This document shows positions 48,490-61,016 of a DNA stretch of 64,000 nt, piece by piece. The stretch is from Saxidomus purpurata. Lineage: Eukaryota > Mollusca > Bivalvia > Venerida > Veneridae. The stretch covers positions 4,033,476-4,097,475 of the forward strand of contig JAFMSR010000017.1 in NCBI GenBank assembly GCA_022818135.1. The letters are read 5' to 3'. A program made the position numbers and the translations under genes. Under the pieces are notes generated by a model that searched no databases, was not told where the DNA came from, and was given only the letters and a program-made list of their open reading frames with translations. The number at the start of each line of letters is the position of its first letter. Within the stretch, counting starts at the first letter, position 1.

Positions 48490-49490
48490 AAGACTTGACT
48501 GTGAGAGCTAACTTGGGTGGGTGCGGTAGGGGTGTCTCCTCCGGAAGGAAAAAATTGAATTGTGTCTATGAAATGGTGCAATTTTTAACATATTTACCCG
48601 GCAACTGCAAAGTTTGGAGGGAGAAATAAAAAGCATTTGGTTTTAAGGTCTTATCCAATAGACACTTAATAGTACCAGTACACATGAATTAACTTGATAT
48701 TTAATCAAATTTAGTACTAGCGCACTTACCTAAGGAAGTCAATTGTTACTAAAAGGAGTCAGTAGCTCATAATTGACACGTCATTTTTTTATTAAAGAGG
48801 ACAAAAGTACCAGCTTGATCAAATGAAGCCATTACCATGTTACCTTTATAATTGACGAGTACATTTATAAAGTCATTCTCTGACCTGTGGGACTTTGAAC
48901 TTTTATACTTAGGGTAGGGAGAAAAGGACTTTACGTCGATTAAGAGTCTACATTAAGTTTATAGTATACTTTGTAATTTGTTTTATCTCAGTTTCTAAAT
49001 TATATATCTCAACTTGATCATTCGCTTCGGAGACATTACGTTGTGAAAACTTGATAAAACTATACTGGTCACATTTTTCAATGGATTTTCACAAAACTTG
49101 CTAAGAAGGTTGTCTGCAATCTATATATGATATGTTTAGAAATTGGACCATGCTAGAGCTTGCATCATACAATATCATACAATATAATTGTTATCTATAA
49201 ATGCACCATGGCTCGTATTGAGGTATTATCTTTATACCGTAAGTGTGAATACATTTATAATATTGTCATTCTTTGACCGCTGGAGCTTTGCACTTTTATA
49301 CTTTGAGGAAGGGAAAAAGAGCGATTTATGTCGATTAATGGGCGAAAGTTAGTTCATACTTAATTGTTTCAGCTCAGGTACGAAATGATATATCGCAACT
49401 TGACAAATTGCTTCCGAGACGTTACACATGATCAATTAAGTTAAAGAGGGGAATCAATTTTGGTTTCACTTGGTTGGAAATAATTCTCTT
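48490..49490. other. Non-coding stretch with worn repeat fragments
   Basis: 'gaaaacttgataaaactatactggtcacatttttcaa' (near 49,043) and a second set near 49,260-49,440 resemble core units also found near 56,180-56,520. No gene was seen. Confidence 0.45.
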
Positions 49491-49492
49491 AT

Positions 49493-49750
49493 GTAGATGC
49501 CATCAGTAGCTGTAAGTTTTTGTTGGTTTGATGGGCCTTGGTGATTTCATTATTCCCTGAAGGACAATAGCAATGTGTGAATATAATAGGAAGAGGCAAT
49601 AAAAGTTATGAATATGTTCAGTTGAAAATATTTCTTGTCTATTTAATCCTTACTTGTCTTAATTCAGGTCTGAAAATTCCCAAAACTGCAAATTTGTCAG
49701 CTTGGGTATTGACAGCGAAGAAATACGGTAATAACCAGGCCAATATGTAT
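49493..49750 (+). repeat. Second copy of the 42,521-42,780 segment
   Basis: Nearly identical over its central 130 bp to 42,540-42,690, including the AATAAA. It is absent from the matching place in the duplicated flank at about 57,000. The open frame crossing it is not accepted. Confidence 0.8.
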
Positions 49751-51130
49751 ATGTCAGAGATTAAAAGATTTGTTTCAGTGAAATACCAGCCGGCAAGCAA
49801 TTAAGCATATAGCGCTGCACTACCTAGCAGAGTTAAAGTATGTCAAGGAAAAAATTTAAATCCATTACTTACTAACATAATGCGGAACTTTTTGACAGAT
49901 TTTGATAGATTTTGGTGATCGGTCTGTTAGGGTTTACGGTTAGCGATTCTATCTTAATATGGGGTATGTGTCAATGTATCAAGTATGTGGTGACATACAG
50001 ATATGGAGAACACTAATAGTTTTAGTAACTTAATTTGATTACCCTGCTAGCTAACTGAAGTTTTATAAATGGGGGTCACTGTATCAAAGCTGTTTGGCAA
50101 CAGCTCTGGTAACAGCTCTTGATAGCAACTAAATGTGTGTCTAGTGGATATGAATTCTTTCATGTTTAAAGTAATAAATCTATTGATTTCTGGAGAGCTG
50201 ACATGTTTCGATTAAAGGAATCCATGTACGCAGTGATTAAGAAAAGAAGTAAATCTGTGCGAATGAACATTGTCACGGTCTATCTTGTGCAGAAAGAGCT
50301 CTAGATGTTGCCAGTCCGAAATATGTATTCTGTCACTTCCACGGAAATACTGCCTTGGCTGTCACTTGCAGAGAACAGAGTATGACAGATCTAAATGTAG
50401 TTAATACAGGTAAGTACAGGTTTTATTTCCATTCAATGGCACATAGGCTTGCTGAAAATCTACATTCAAAAGAAAATCTGTCATTCAACATAATTTAAGG
50501 AAAAACTTATTGCATATATTCAATATGCTGTATGATAAATGTCAACATATATGCAATCACCAGTTTGGTCCTTCAACTGAGATAAATTACGATTATGTCA
50601 AAAAGGGTCAATCGTTTTACTGAAAACTAAAGGGGCCCACTGGTGAGGGTTTTGGATATCTGCACTTTTAGAAATTTACATTTTGTTATATGAAAAGATT
50701 ATAATTTAACTGGAAAGAACAATTATGTGGTAACAAGCTTGCGCACAAAAGGAGTTTTTTAGTGCAAAATGATTGAACATGATATTTGGGAATAAAATAC
50801 GCCAAAATGGGGGTAGGTGTACACAAAATAGTATTTCTCAAACACTCTTTAAAATATTCACTTAATTCAACCGTTACTATAAAGGGAATTGCCAGAATAT
50901 AAAAAGACAATAGTACCAAGTTTCTGTTATAGTTCTTTGTTAAAAACCTCTGTCGTTATATCACCCTCCCTATACGTCGACAATTTGCCTGACACTATAA
51001 ACATTTAGGCCAAACTTTATTGTCATATTTAAAATTACATGATCATATAGCTACCATACAAAAAGCAACATCCAAAGTTTTGAGCTCTGTGAGAGCACTC
51101 GAATTTAAACTAAAACGAAGCCGGTACACT

Positions 51131-51470
<340 letters not shown>

Positions 51471-52176
51471 TATTTCGAAATAAACTATCTATCTATAAAA
51501 TCAAATTTATGTATCCTATACTGAGACCAATATTAGAATATGCTTCAACTGTATGGGACGGGTGTACCATGCATGAAAACAATCATTAGAGTAATTACAA
51601 TTTGAAGTTGTGAGAATAGTAACTGGACGGACAAGATCTGTATCCATTGAAAAACTACTTACAGAAGTTGAATGAATAGAGGCGGCTCAACCAACAACCA
51701 ACATTGAAACTAGTTCTAAAATAAGCTCCAAATTCAAGTCTGTCATTGTGCATTTGCCATTTTATTAAAATATTCTTTCTTAATGTTATAGTACATGTAT
51801 AAGTGTTTTGTTTAAAACTTTCACTAAAATATTGTTTGTAATAATCTAATTTAGGAAGGGCCGATTACTTATGTTGAAGAAACTTGGGACCAGTTGTTAA
51901 TTTACATTGTGTTGTTTTATATTTAGTTGAATAAGTGCTCTCAACAATTAAATTAAACAACTCATTAGTAGAATTATTCTTCAAATCAATTATGGATTAC
52001 TCATTAACTATGAATTTGTTAGAATTGGAGCTATCTCCAAATCATCTGTTGCCCTCATTAATTGAATAAGAGCTCTCTTCAATTGATTTGATGAGCTCTC
52101 TAATTCAATAAGTGAGAGCAACAAATGATTTGGAGATAACAATAATTATAAAGTGATAGCAGCAAATCATTACAGA

Positions 52177-52404
52177 GCCGGCGTGGCGCAGTGGTAGCGC
52201 GTTCGCCTCAGTATCGAAGGGTCCCGGGTTCGATCCCTACCATCGCCATGTCGGCAGTGTCCTTAGGCAAGACACAATAAATTCCACATTGCCTCTCTCT
52301 CTTCGAGGTTGATTTCATCTGGAATGAGTCTCGAGAGCGATTAATTTAAGTTGTAAGAACTTGTTTCGCAATCGAGAATAAATAAATTAGTATAACGTAA
52401 CGTA
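52177..52404 (+). mobile_element. Intact tRNA-derived SINE with target-site duplication
   Basis: The 228-bp element has an A box (TGGCGCAGTGG) and a B box (GGTTCGATCCC) in a tRNA-like head, a body with 'gtccttaggcaagacaca' and a tail ending 'aataaattagtataacgtaacgt'. It is flanked by direct repeats ATTACAGA (52,169-52,176 and 52,405-52,412). Arm B of the duplication has a single uninterrupted AATTACAGA at the matching site near 59,392, so the insertion followed the duplication or was lost cleanly. Confidence 0.92.
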
Positions 52405-52949
52405 ATTACAGACATCTTTAAATCAATAGAAGAAATCTGCAATTGATTTGAAGAGCTCTGCAATTGATTTGTAGAGATCTCTAATTATTTGTAGAGCTCG
52501 TCAAATATTTGAGTTTATGTAGATTTGGCGTTCCATACACATAAGCAGCATATTACAGTCAACCAGAATAATAAGGAAAACAAAGAGTGTTACGTCTATC
52601 TTAAAAGGTCATATCATATCATTCAAATCACAGAGCAAACTAAAAAACTTTGATGCTTTAGTCCAAAAGACTCCTTTAGTAAGTTCTTTACATGATTAAG
52701 AAACAATGTATAGACGCTAACAGTAAAATAAAACCTCGTGAAACCTTGTGCAAAAGCACCATATGATTATGATATTTCACAATCTAACGCATGTTTGTTT
52801 TAACGTCGTTTCTGATTGGTTACGTCATTTAAATTTGCAATGATTAAATAACGTATATACTAGTTCATGGTGTTTTAATTATCACATTTAAACATATTGT
52901 GTATTGGATAGGGTTAGCTATTTAGTGATTTGATATTTGAACCCATTTT

Positions 52950-53365
52950 GAACCTAATCGTCTTGAATGTTTGTCAGAATGTTTGTTTTGATGAACTCTA
53001 GGTCAAGTTAGAAATTACGTTTTGTGGAGTCAAATACTAGGACACCAGGTCAAATGATAAAATGTAACATTGTGAACACTCTAGAATCTACATGTGATGC
53101 CCAGTCATCTTGAAAATTGATAAGAATGCTTGTCTGGACAAACTCTTGGTCAAGATCGAAAAAAGGTCGCATGTGGTCAAAAGTCAATTTGATGTAGACA
53201 TTTTTACCTACTTTTTGTTATTGAAATTGTGTGTGCAGTTTTACAAGCAGATTTCAAAATTGTCCTCAGCTGACCTTGATCATGACTTGTTGACTTACTT
53301 TCTTGTCTTTTAGAGCAATGGTACTCAGGTGAGCGTTATATGGTCATCATGGTCCTCTTTATTTT
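52950..53365 (+). repeat. Helitron-like repeat, 5' truncated, within duplication arm A
   Basis: Core text 'gaatgtttgttttgatgaactctaggtcaag' and the closing CAGGTGAGCGTTATATGGTC mark the family of 36,944. The corresponding piece in arm B is at about 59,940-60,335 and lacks the final CAGGTGAGC end. Confidence 0.65.
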
Positions 53366-53988
53366 GAAATATTAAAAAGATTTTTTTCTTGAATTCACTC
53401 TTTCATAGAAAATTATGAAGTGTACCTTCTTCATTATACATGTCAGTTATTTGGATACTCAGTTGCAGAGATATATAATTAATATACATTTTCCTCAGGT
53501 TGCATCAATAACCAAGAAGTAAAATATTTACTTCACTCAACACTGTACACAATATGAAAGAAAATCACATATTTCTAAAGTATGATCATAACTAGTTAAT
53601 TTGCTATATAACTGTGCATGTTATAACTAGCTTTTGTAAAAATGTGTACTAAAAATTATGTGTAAAGTTATTTGAATTTGTTCAGATTTCTACATATCAA
53701 TAGTTCTATTTTATCAAATTGCAGTATGTGTATCATCAACCGAGTTATGTACTGTAGCTGTAGCAATTCAGTAGCTGATTTTGAAGTCCAGTCTTATTAA
53801 TTAATCCCAACTGCGAATACACTGAACATTGTATCTCACATTCTATATCAGTAACTGTGTCCACTTTATGCGACTCTTAACTGAGGCCATCGATGCTGTC
53901 TGTATTTGTATAATATAACTAAATCGTTTACTAGATATAGTGGAAGCATGTCAACATATATTTATTAGAGAATGTTCAGAACTTGGTC

Positions 53989-55944
53989 TTAGGAAAACTT
54001 GTAAATTTTCATTTTTCTTGATGATACCGACGTTACCACAAATTTGTCCATTTGCTTGTTGAAACACATACCGAAAAGTTTACTACTACCCTGTCTTTGA
54101 ACAATTTCCCTCAACAACTTTCCTTCCTTGCTCAGTTGTTGAACGCATGCAGAAGTATAACATGCAACATAGATATTTTCTTCACTGTCTGTAGTAACGG
54201 CCCAAGGATGTGTCAGATTTGTATCACTATACGAGAACACCAACTTTCCAGTGATATCAATACAGTGTAATTTGCAGGTATTATGAGACGAAATATACAG
54301 GCAACTAAACTTGGTGTCAAAGGCAACACTATATGCCTCCGCCAAGATGGTCCTTCCAGCAATAGATCCTGCATCTCTGCCGTCAAGATGGAACTTCTGT
54401 ATCGTTCCATTTGATCTTGACAGCGCGTATAGCTGTTTACTCTTTCTGTTGAATGTGATCAACTCTGACATAGAACTGGCAAGTACCCTAACACGTGACA
54501 GCTGATTCTTTTTTAGTTTAACGATATCAATTATATTGGCTTGTGGCAAGGCAACAGCAATTTCACCATTTTCTAGTTGAGCCAAAGCTGTTGGTCCAGA
54601 CGAACAGAAGTAAGATGACAAGCATGAGCCGTCCTCTTCGCTGTATATATTTATTTTAGAATAAGATTCAAACGCTATTATGATGCAGCTACCAATCCAA
54701 AGACAATATCTTGGCTCACATTTTTCTTGTATATCGAATTCCTTTACAAAAGTAACCGCCACGCTCTTGAAGTCTCTGTTGCTAGGGAGCGAAGGCAAGT
54801 CAGGCTCTGTTGTCACTTCTTGTACTTGAAATAGATCATGTATAGCCTCTGTCGCGTCTTTTCTTGTTCTAAATTCGATTAGAGTCAGTGCAGTTTTGCT
54901 TGTTGTGTGATGAATGTCTGATACCATTTCTTCATACTTCTTTACTAGCTTCTCCATTTCTCTTTCCACCAGAAAAATGTGTGTTGCTGTACCCAATTTC
55001 GATGTTTTCTTTAATTTTTTAACCGCGCGTTTGATATCGCCTTTCAACGTTTCTGCAGATTCTTTCTGTGAAGAACTCGCTTTAGACAGCTTCAATTTTC
55101 TTGACGATATTTCTGACAGGACCCTTTTCTCAAGTTTATCGTAAGCGTTGTCAATATCTACTTTAAACTGCCGTAGAACGTTCATGACTTCTGCTTCCTT
55201 TGTGGCGAGTCCATCAACGTAGGATGATTCGTGTTCAATCAGTTCATCCGTTTGTTTCTCGATAACTTCAAGTGTTTCCAGAACATCAACAGTGACTTTC
55301 TTACTCACTTCGTCGGCAAGTGAAACCATATCTTCACATTTTCTGTGTGTAACAATGGCACACTCATTGCAGCATAGCTCATCGTGATCTTTGCAGAGAT
55401 ATTTTACTTCTTCAGAACTGTGTTTTGGACACTTCGAAAGGTTAGCTAAATATTCAAGTTCTTTAAAATCCAAAGCATTCGTATTCTCCCCAAAGTCGGT
55501 TAGTTTATGACTTGATGATGACTTACTTTTCTTATGATGTCGCTTGCATTCTTCACACAGCTTTTCTGAACAATCGTAACAATAAACAATAGCCTGGACC
55601 TTATGTTCCTCTCTCAAACAGGGTTCACAATAGTTTTCCTTCGTCTCCATCTTGTCTTCTGTGTCATTTAAAATCGAAAGTAGAGTAAAGTTTATCGGGA
55701 AGCTCTCCACCCACTTTTCTACAGTGTTAAACTTGACATTATCAGTTTTCGTATCCGCCCTACATATAGGACAAAGTAACTTTTGCTTGATAGATTTATC
55801 GAACAATTTCTGTATGTATCCAGTTAAACATAAATGACAGAATGTATGTAAACACGGTAAAGATCTCGGTGTTTCGTATGGTTCTAAACAGATAGTACAA
55901 TTAAAGAAATCCTTATTCACAAAAATATGATCTCCCGTCGCCAT
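53989..55944 (-). CDS. TRIM copy 2: intact RING/B-box/coiled-coil/NHL-like protein, 651 aa
   Basis: A single-exon frame from the ATG at 55,944 to TAA at 53,989. Domains in order: RING C3HC4 (C16, C19, C31, H33, C36, C39, C58, C61); B-box-like zinc module (C106, C109, C122, C125, C130, C133, H137, H146); second B-box (C172, H175, C184, H187, C192, C195, H200); a charged coiled coil from about 215 to 370; and a C-terminal beta-propeller-like region from about 420 with NHL-style repeats ('GKLVFSYSDTNLTHPWAV', 'EENIYVACY', 'GKLLREIV', 'KLFGMCFN'). The expected activity is E3 ubiquitin ligase with the propeller binding substrate or RNA, by analogy with NHL-type TRIMs. Bivalves have many such genes, often linked to innate immunity, but no function is shown here. 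It is the only uninterrupted copy of the three. Confidence 0.93.
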   Translation of the reverse strand: MATGDHIFVNKDFFNCTICLEPYETPRSLPCLHTFCHLCLTGYIQKLFDKSIKQKLLCPICRADTKTDNVKFNTVEKWVESFPINFTLLSILNDTEDKMETKENYCEPCLREEHKVQAIVYCYDCSEKLCEECKRHHKKSKSSSSHKLTDFGENTNALDFKELEYLANLSKCPKHSSEEVKYLCKDHDELCCNECAIVTHRKCEDMVSLADEVSKKVTVDVLETLEVIEKQTDELIEHESSYVDGLATKEAEVMNVLRQFKVDIDNAYDKLEKRVLSEISSRKLKLSKASSSQKESAETLKGDIKRAVKKLKKTSKLGTATHIFLVEREMEKLVKKYEEMVSDIHHTTSKTALTLIEFRTRKDATEAIHDLFQVQEVTTEPDLPSLPSNRDFKSVAVTFVKEFDIQEKCEPRYCLWIGSCIIIAFESYSKINIYSEEDGSCLSSYFCSSGPTALAQLENGEIAVALPQANIIDIVKLKKNQLSRVRVLASSMSELITFNRKSKQLYALSRSNGTIQKFHLDGRDAGSIAGRTILAEAYSVAFDTKFSCLYISSHNTCKLHCIDITGKLVFSYSDTNLTHPWAVTTDSEENIYVACYTSACVQQLSKEGKLLREIVQRQGSSKLFGMCFNKQMDKFVVTSVSSRKMKIYKFS

Positions 55945-57039
55945 TTAAAAGTTGATAACGTTTTATGCAGTATATACATGTACGAGGCTATAACAAAGTC
56001 AGCGCAAGTTTACACATGTCCTTGCAATTTATATTACATTGCCTCTTTGTTTTATTTCTGTTGCATCTTACAAATAATTGTTTCTAACCTTTATGCTTAA
56101 TGAAGCCATTAACTTTATAATGTATGAATTGATTTATAATATTGTCATTCTCTTACCTGTGACCAACCTTGCTGCAGAAAATTATTGTAAAACGTTAATA
56201 ACACTCTTCAGGTCACATTCGCCAATTTTCATTAAACTTGACCAGAAGGATACATGCAACCTGTATATGATATGTTCGCCTAAAATAAAATGACCCACAC
56301 TGTGCGAAAACAAATCGCGATACAGCCAATCAGGTAAAACCTTGATAACACTCTACATGTCACATTTTCCAACGGATTTTTACCAAAATTGCTCAGAAGG
56401 AAGATATGTACAAAAACTGAGACACACTTTGCGAAAACTTACTGTGCTACAGCCACTTATTGTAAAAGCTTGATGACACTCTACTGGTCACATTTTCTAA
56501 AGGAATTAAGAATGTGACCTATACAGTGTGTAGAAAATAGTGGTGGCTGATTCACTTTAAGTGAGGTTTTTGGAGTATGATTGTAAACATTGCGGACTGA
56601 ACGTTGATTTTCGATCTCCGTGTCTGTATATTTCTTGCAAATGATTACGCCATTTCGGTTCTACTGTTTATATGCTTCACTCGGTTGTTTTTTATTTAAA
56701 GTTCGTAGATGTAGGAATAAAATATTATAGTTAGTGAAACAAAAACTTTGACAGATCGTTTGTTTATACATGTCACAAGGCGAATTTTCTTGCTTGTAGT
56801 GCGATTTTCTCCCACTATATGTGGTATTTGAAGACCTGTATGATCTGAAATGTTAGCGAAACATAAGTCCTTCATTTTTTGACGCGTTCCCTTCTATTAT
56901 TATGGCCATTTTGGTGGCTACCTCTCAATTTATGCATTTTGGTGTGCTGATGTTCACATCATTTTCGGGTTTGTTGTCCTAAACTACCGCAAATACTCTT
57001 TTTTGCAGTTATAAACTGTTCAACTAAATCCATTACTTA
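55945..57039. other. 5' flank of TRIM copy 2, then non-coding sequence
   Basis: The first 350 bp align with the flanks of copies 1 and 3. Repeat cores near 56,200-56,520 ('ggtcacattttccaa.ggatttt.ac') are Helitron-like remnants. No gene was seen. Confidence 0.5.
56055..56079 (-). promoter_or_regulatory. Conserved upstream block of TRIM copy 2
   Basis: 'tttctgttgcatcttacaaa' plus 'taatt' lies 111 bp from the ATG. It has the same block and spacing as copy 1. Confidence 0.5.
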
Positions 57040-60000
57040 CTTACCTGGTGTGGAACTTTTTGATAGACATTGCTTAATAAAAGAAGACAAACTCAAGTTT
57101 CACAACACGTTTCGACTTTTAATCATAGTCTTCATCAGGTGAAAACATAAATAGGAAGTATTGGTAGATATTGGTGATCGGTCTGTTAGAGATTGCTATT
57201 TGAGATTAGATAGTAATGAGGGAAATGTGTCATTGATACGAATCAAGATTGCGGGGACATACAGAAGAGGAGAAAACTAATTGTTTTAGCAACTTAATTT
57301 GGCTACCAACTAAATGTGTGCCTAGTGAATATTAATCCTTTTATGTTTACAGTAGTAAATCTAGTGATTTGTGGAGAGCTGACGTGTTTCAGTAGAAGTA
57401 AAGGAATCCGTGTACGCAGTGATTAAGAAAGAAGTAAACCTGTGCGAATGAACATTGGCACTGCCTTTCTGTGCAGGAAGAGCTCTAGAAGTTGCCAGTC
57501 CGAAAAATGTTTTCTGTCACGAAAATACTGCCTTTGATTTCACTTGCATAGAACAGAGTATGACAGATCTAAATGTAGTTAATACGTGTAAGTACAGGTT
57601 TTAAACGAGTTCACAAATTTCAGTTCAATGGCAGACAGGTGTGCTGAAAATCTACATTCCACAGAAAATCTGTCAATCAACATAATTTAAGTAAAAACTT
57701 GTTGCATATATTCAATATGCTGTATGATAAATGTTAGCATAGTACATGTAATCACCATTTTGGTCTTTCAACTGAGATAAATTATCATTATGTCATTGTT
57801 TAAAGAAAAGGGGGGTAACTCGTTTTACTGAAAACTAAAGGGGCCCACTTATCTGCACTTCCAGAAATTTACATTTGTTATATGAAAAAATATAATTTAA
57901 CTGGAAAAAACAATTATGTGGTAACAAGCTTGGTCACCATAGGAATATTTTAGTGCAAAAGGATTCAACATAATATTTGAGAATAAAATACGCCAAAAGG
58001 GGTGTAGGTGTACAAAAAATAGTATTTCTCAAAAACTGTTTTAAAATATTCTCTTAATTCAAAATTTACTACAAAGGGAATTGTCAGAATATAAAAAGAC
58101 AGTAATAACATGTTCCTATTACAGTTCTTTGTTACAGACCTCTGTCATTATATCACCCTCCCTATACGTCGACAATATGCTTCGCACTATAAACATTTAG
58201 GCCAAACTTTATCGTCATATGATGTATTTATTTCAGTACCAAGTACCAAGGATAACACAATAAAGAGTAAGCTCTTATTTCCATTGTGGTCCTTTGATTT
58301 TTAGAGAAAGAAGCAGATAGAAGGGAATCTGGGTACCAGACCCTAGCTCTTTTACGAATAGACCCCTTGGTTCTTTTCTACGTGCCCGGTGTATAGCACC
58401 GATACACGCGAGACTACCTCTGGGTTTCTAACCAGTTCATCTCAGATAGGTGGGAAACACTGAAAAGCGTTTCTGAAACATCCAGTGCCTCGGCCGAGAA
58501 TCGAACCGGGGACCTCCGGATTGGTAGTCCAGAGCGTTAACCACTCGGCCACCACACCACCATGATCATATAGCTACCATACAAAACGCAACATCCAAAG
58601 TTTTTAGCTCCGTGAGAGCACTTGAATTTAAACTAAAACGAAGCAGGTACACTTATTATATATAATAATCAAAATTATGTATCCAATACTGAGACCAATA
58701 TTAGAATATGCTTCAACTGTATGGGACGGATGTACATTTGTACCATGTATGAAAAACAATAATTACAGTAATTACAATATGAAGTTGCGAGAATAATGAC
58801 TGTACAGACAAGATCTGTATCCATTGAAAGTCTCATTACAGAAGTTGAATGATTTTTTTTCTGAAAACTAGAGGCGGCTCTACCTTACAACCAAAATTGA
58901 AACTTGTTCCAAAAATCCTATTCACATAATCATAATCGAAGCACCAAATTCAAGTTCAGTCTGTCATTGTGCATTTGCCATTTTATTCAAATATTCTTTC
59001 TTAATGTTATAGTACATGTATATAGTAAGTATTTTGTTTAAAACTTTCACTAAAATATTGTTTGTAATAATTTAATATGGGAAGGGCCGATTACTAATGT
59101 TGAAAGAAGTTGGGACCAGTTGTTGATTTACATTGTGTTGTTTTATATTTACTAGTAGTCGAATTAGTGCTCTCAACAACTGAAGTAAACAGCTCATTAG
59201 TAGAATTATTCTTCAAATCAATTACGGATAACTATGAATTTGTTAGAATTGGAGCTATCTCCAAATCATCTGTTGCCCTCATTAATTGAATGAGAGCTCT
59301 CTTCAATTGATTTGATGAGCTCTCTAATTCAATAAGTGAGAGAAACAAATGATTTGGAGATAACAATAATTATAAAGTGATAGCAGCAAATAATTACAGA
59401 CAACAATAGAAGAACTCTGCAATTGATTTGGAGAGCTCTGCAATTGATTTGTAGAGATCTCTAATTATTTGTAGAGCTCGTCAAATATTTGAGTTTATGT
59501 AGATTTGGCGTATCATACACATAAGCAAAATTAGAGTCCAGAATAATAAGGAAAACAAAAAGTGTTACATCTTTCTTAAAAGGTCATATCATGTCATCCA
59601 AATCACAGAGCAAACTTAAAAGCACGAGATGCTTTAGTCCAAAAGACTCCTTTAGTAAGTTCTTTGCATGATTAAGAAACAATGTTTTAGAAGCTAACAG
59701 TAAAATAAAATCTCATGAAACCTTGTGCAACAGCACCGTAAGATATGATATTTCACAATCTAACGCATGTTTGTTTTAACGTCGTTTCTGATTGGTTACG
59801 TCATTTAAATTTGCAAAGGTTAAATAACATATATACTAGTATATATATATAGTGTTTTAGTCATCGCATTTAAACATATTGTGCGTTAAAATAGGGTTAA
59901 CTATTTAGTGATTTGATATTTGAACCCATTTTGAACCCAATCGTCTTGAATGTTTGTCAGAATGTTTGTTTTGATGAACTCTAGGTTAAGTTAGAAATTA

Positions 60001-61016
60001 AGTTTCGTAGTCAAGGACACCAGGTCAAATGATAAAATGTACATGTAACCTTGTGAACACTCTAGAGGCCACATTTGATGCCCAGTCATCTTGAAAATTG
60101 GTTAGAATGCTTATGCCTGGATAAACTCTTGGTCAAGATCGAGAAAGGTGCGTGTGGTCAAAAGTCAATTTGATGTAGACCTTTTTACCTACTTTTTGTT
60201 TTTGAAGCTACAGTATTGAAATTGTGTGTGCAGTTTTACATGCAGATTTCAAAATTGTCCTCAATTGGCCGATCAGCTGACCTTGATCATGACTTGTTGA
60301 CTTAGTTTCTTATCTTTTAGAGCAATGGTCCTTTGATCTTGAAATATTAAAAATATCTTTTTTGAATTCACTCTTCCATAGAAAATTATGAAGTGTACCT
60401 TCTTCATTATACATGTAAGTCATTGAATACTCAGTTGCAGAGAGATATAATCATAAAATTTCCTCAGGTTGCAACAATGACTAAGAGTGTCAAATATTTA
60501 CTTCACTCAACACTGTGCACAATTTGAAAGAAAATCACATATTTCTAAAGTATGATCATAACTAGTTAATTTGCTATATAACTGTGCATGTTATAACTAG
60601 CTTTTGTAAAAATGTGTACAAAAACTATGTGTAAAGTTATTTGAATTTGTTCAGATTTCTACATATCAATATTTCTATTTTATCAAATTACAGTATGTGT
60701 ATCATCAACCGAGATACTGTAGCAGTAGCAATTCAGTAGCCGATTTTGAAGTCCAGTCTTATTAATTAGTCCCAACTGCGAAAACACAGTACATTGTATC
60801 TCACATTCGATATCAGTAACTGTACCTGTATATCAGTAAATTGTCCCCTTTATTCGACTCCAACAATCGCATATCAAATGAGGTCATCGATGATGTCTGT
60901 ATTTGTATAATATAACTAAATCTCACATGATAGATTAATTATTAGTCGTTATCGTTAATTAGATTTTGTGGAAGGATGTCAACATATATTTATTAGAGAA
61001 TGTTCAGAACTCGGTC
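57040..61016. repeat. Segmental duplication arm B (downstream flank of TRIM copy 3)
   Basis: The counterpart of 49,850-53,988, collinear with substitutions and small indels throughout, so the duplication is not very recent. No coding segment was found in either arm. Confidence 0.9.
58220..58562 (-). mobile_element. tRNA-derived SINE insertion unique to arm B
   Basis: On the - strand the head has an A box (TGGCCGAGTGG) and a B box (GGTTCGATTC), then 'ctggatgtttcagaaacgc', 'gatgaactggttagaaaccc' and 'aaccaaggggtctattcgta'. Arm A has 'gtcatatttaaaattacatgatcatatagc' without the insert. No clean target-site duplication was found. The insert begins with about 80 bp of non-SINE sequence, so the event may be compound. 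Older copies lie at 4711-4990 and 22,418-22,595. Confidence 0.85.

Noticed and set aside
52177..52250. Apparent tRNA gene with good A and B boxes
   Set aside because: The acceptor arms do not pair, and the sequence continues into a SINE body with tail and target-site duplication.
54052..55837. Plus-strand frames of 60-76 codons inside the TRIM genes
   Set aside because: They are shadows of the minus-strand TRIM coding sequence and recur only because the three copies are paralogous.
58490..58562. Apparent minus-strand tRNA with a leucine/serine-like head
   Set aside because: It is the head of a SINE whose body is shared with 4711-4990 and 22,418-22,595.
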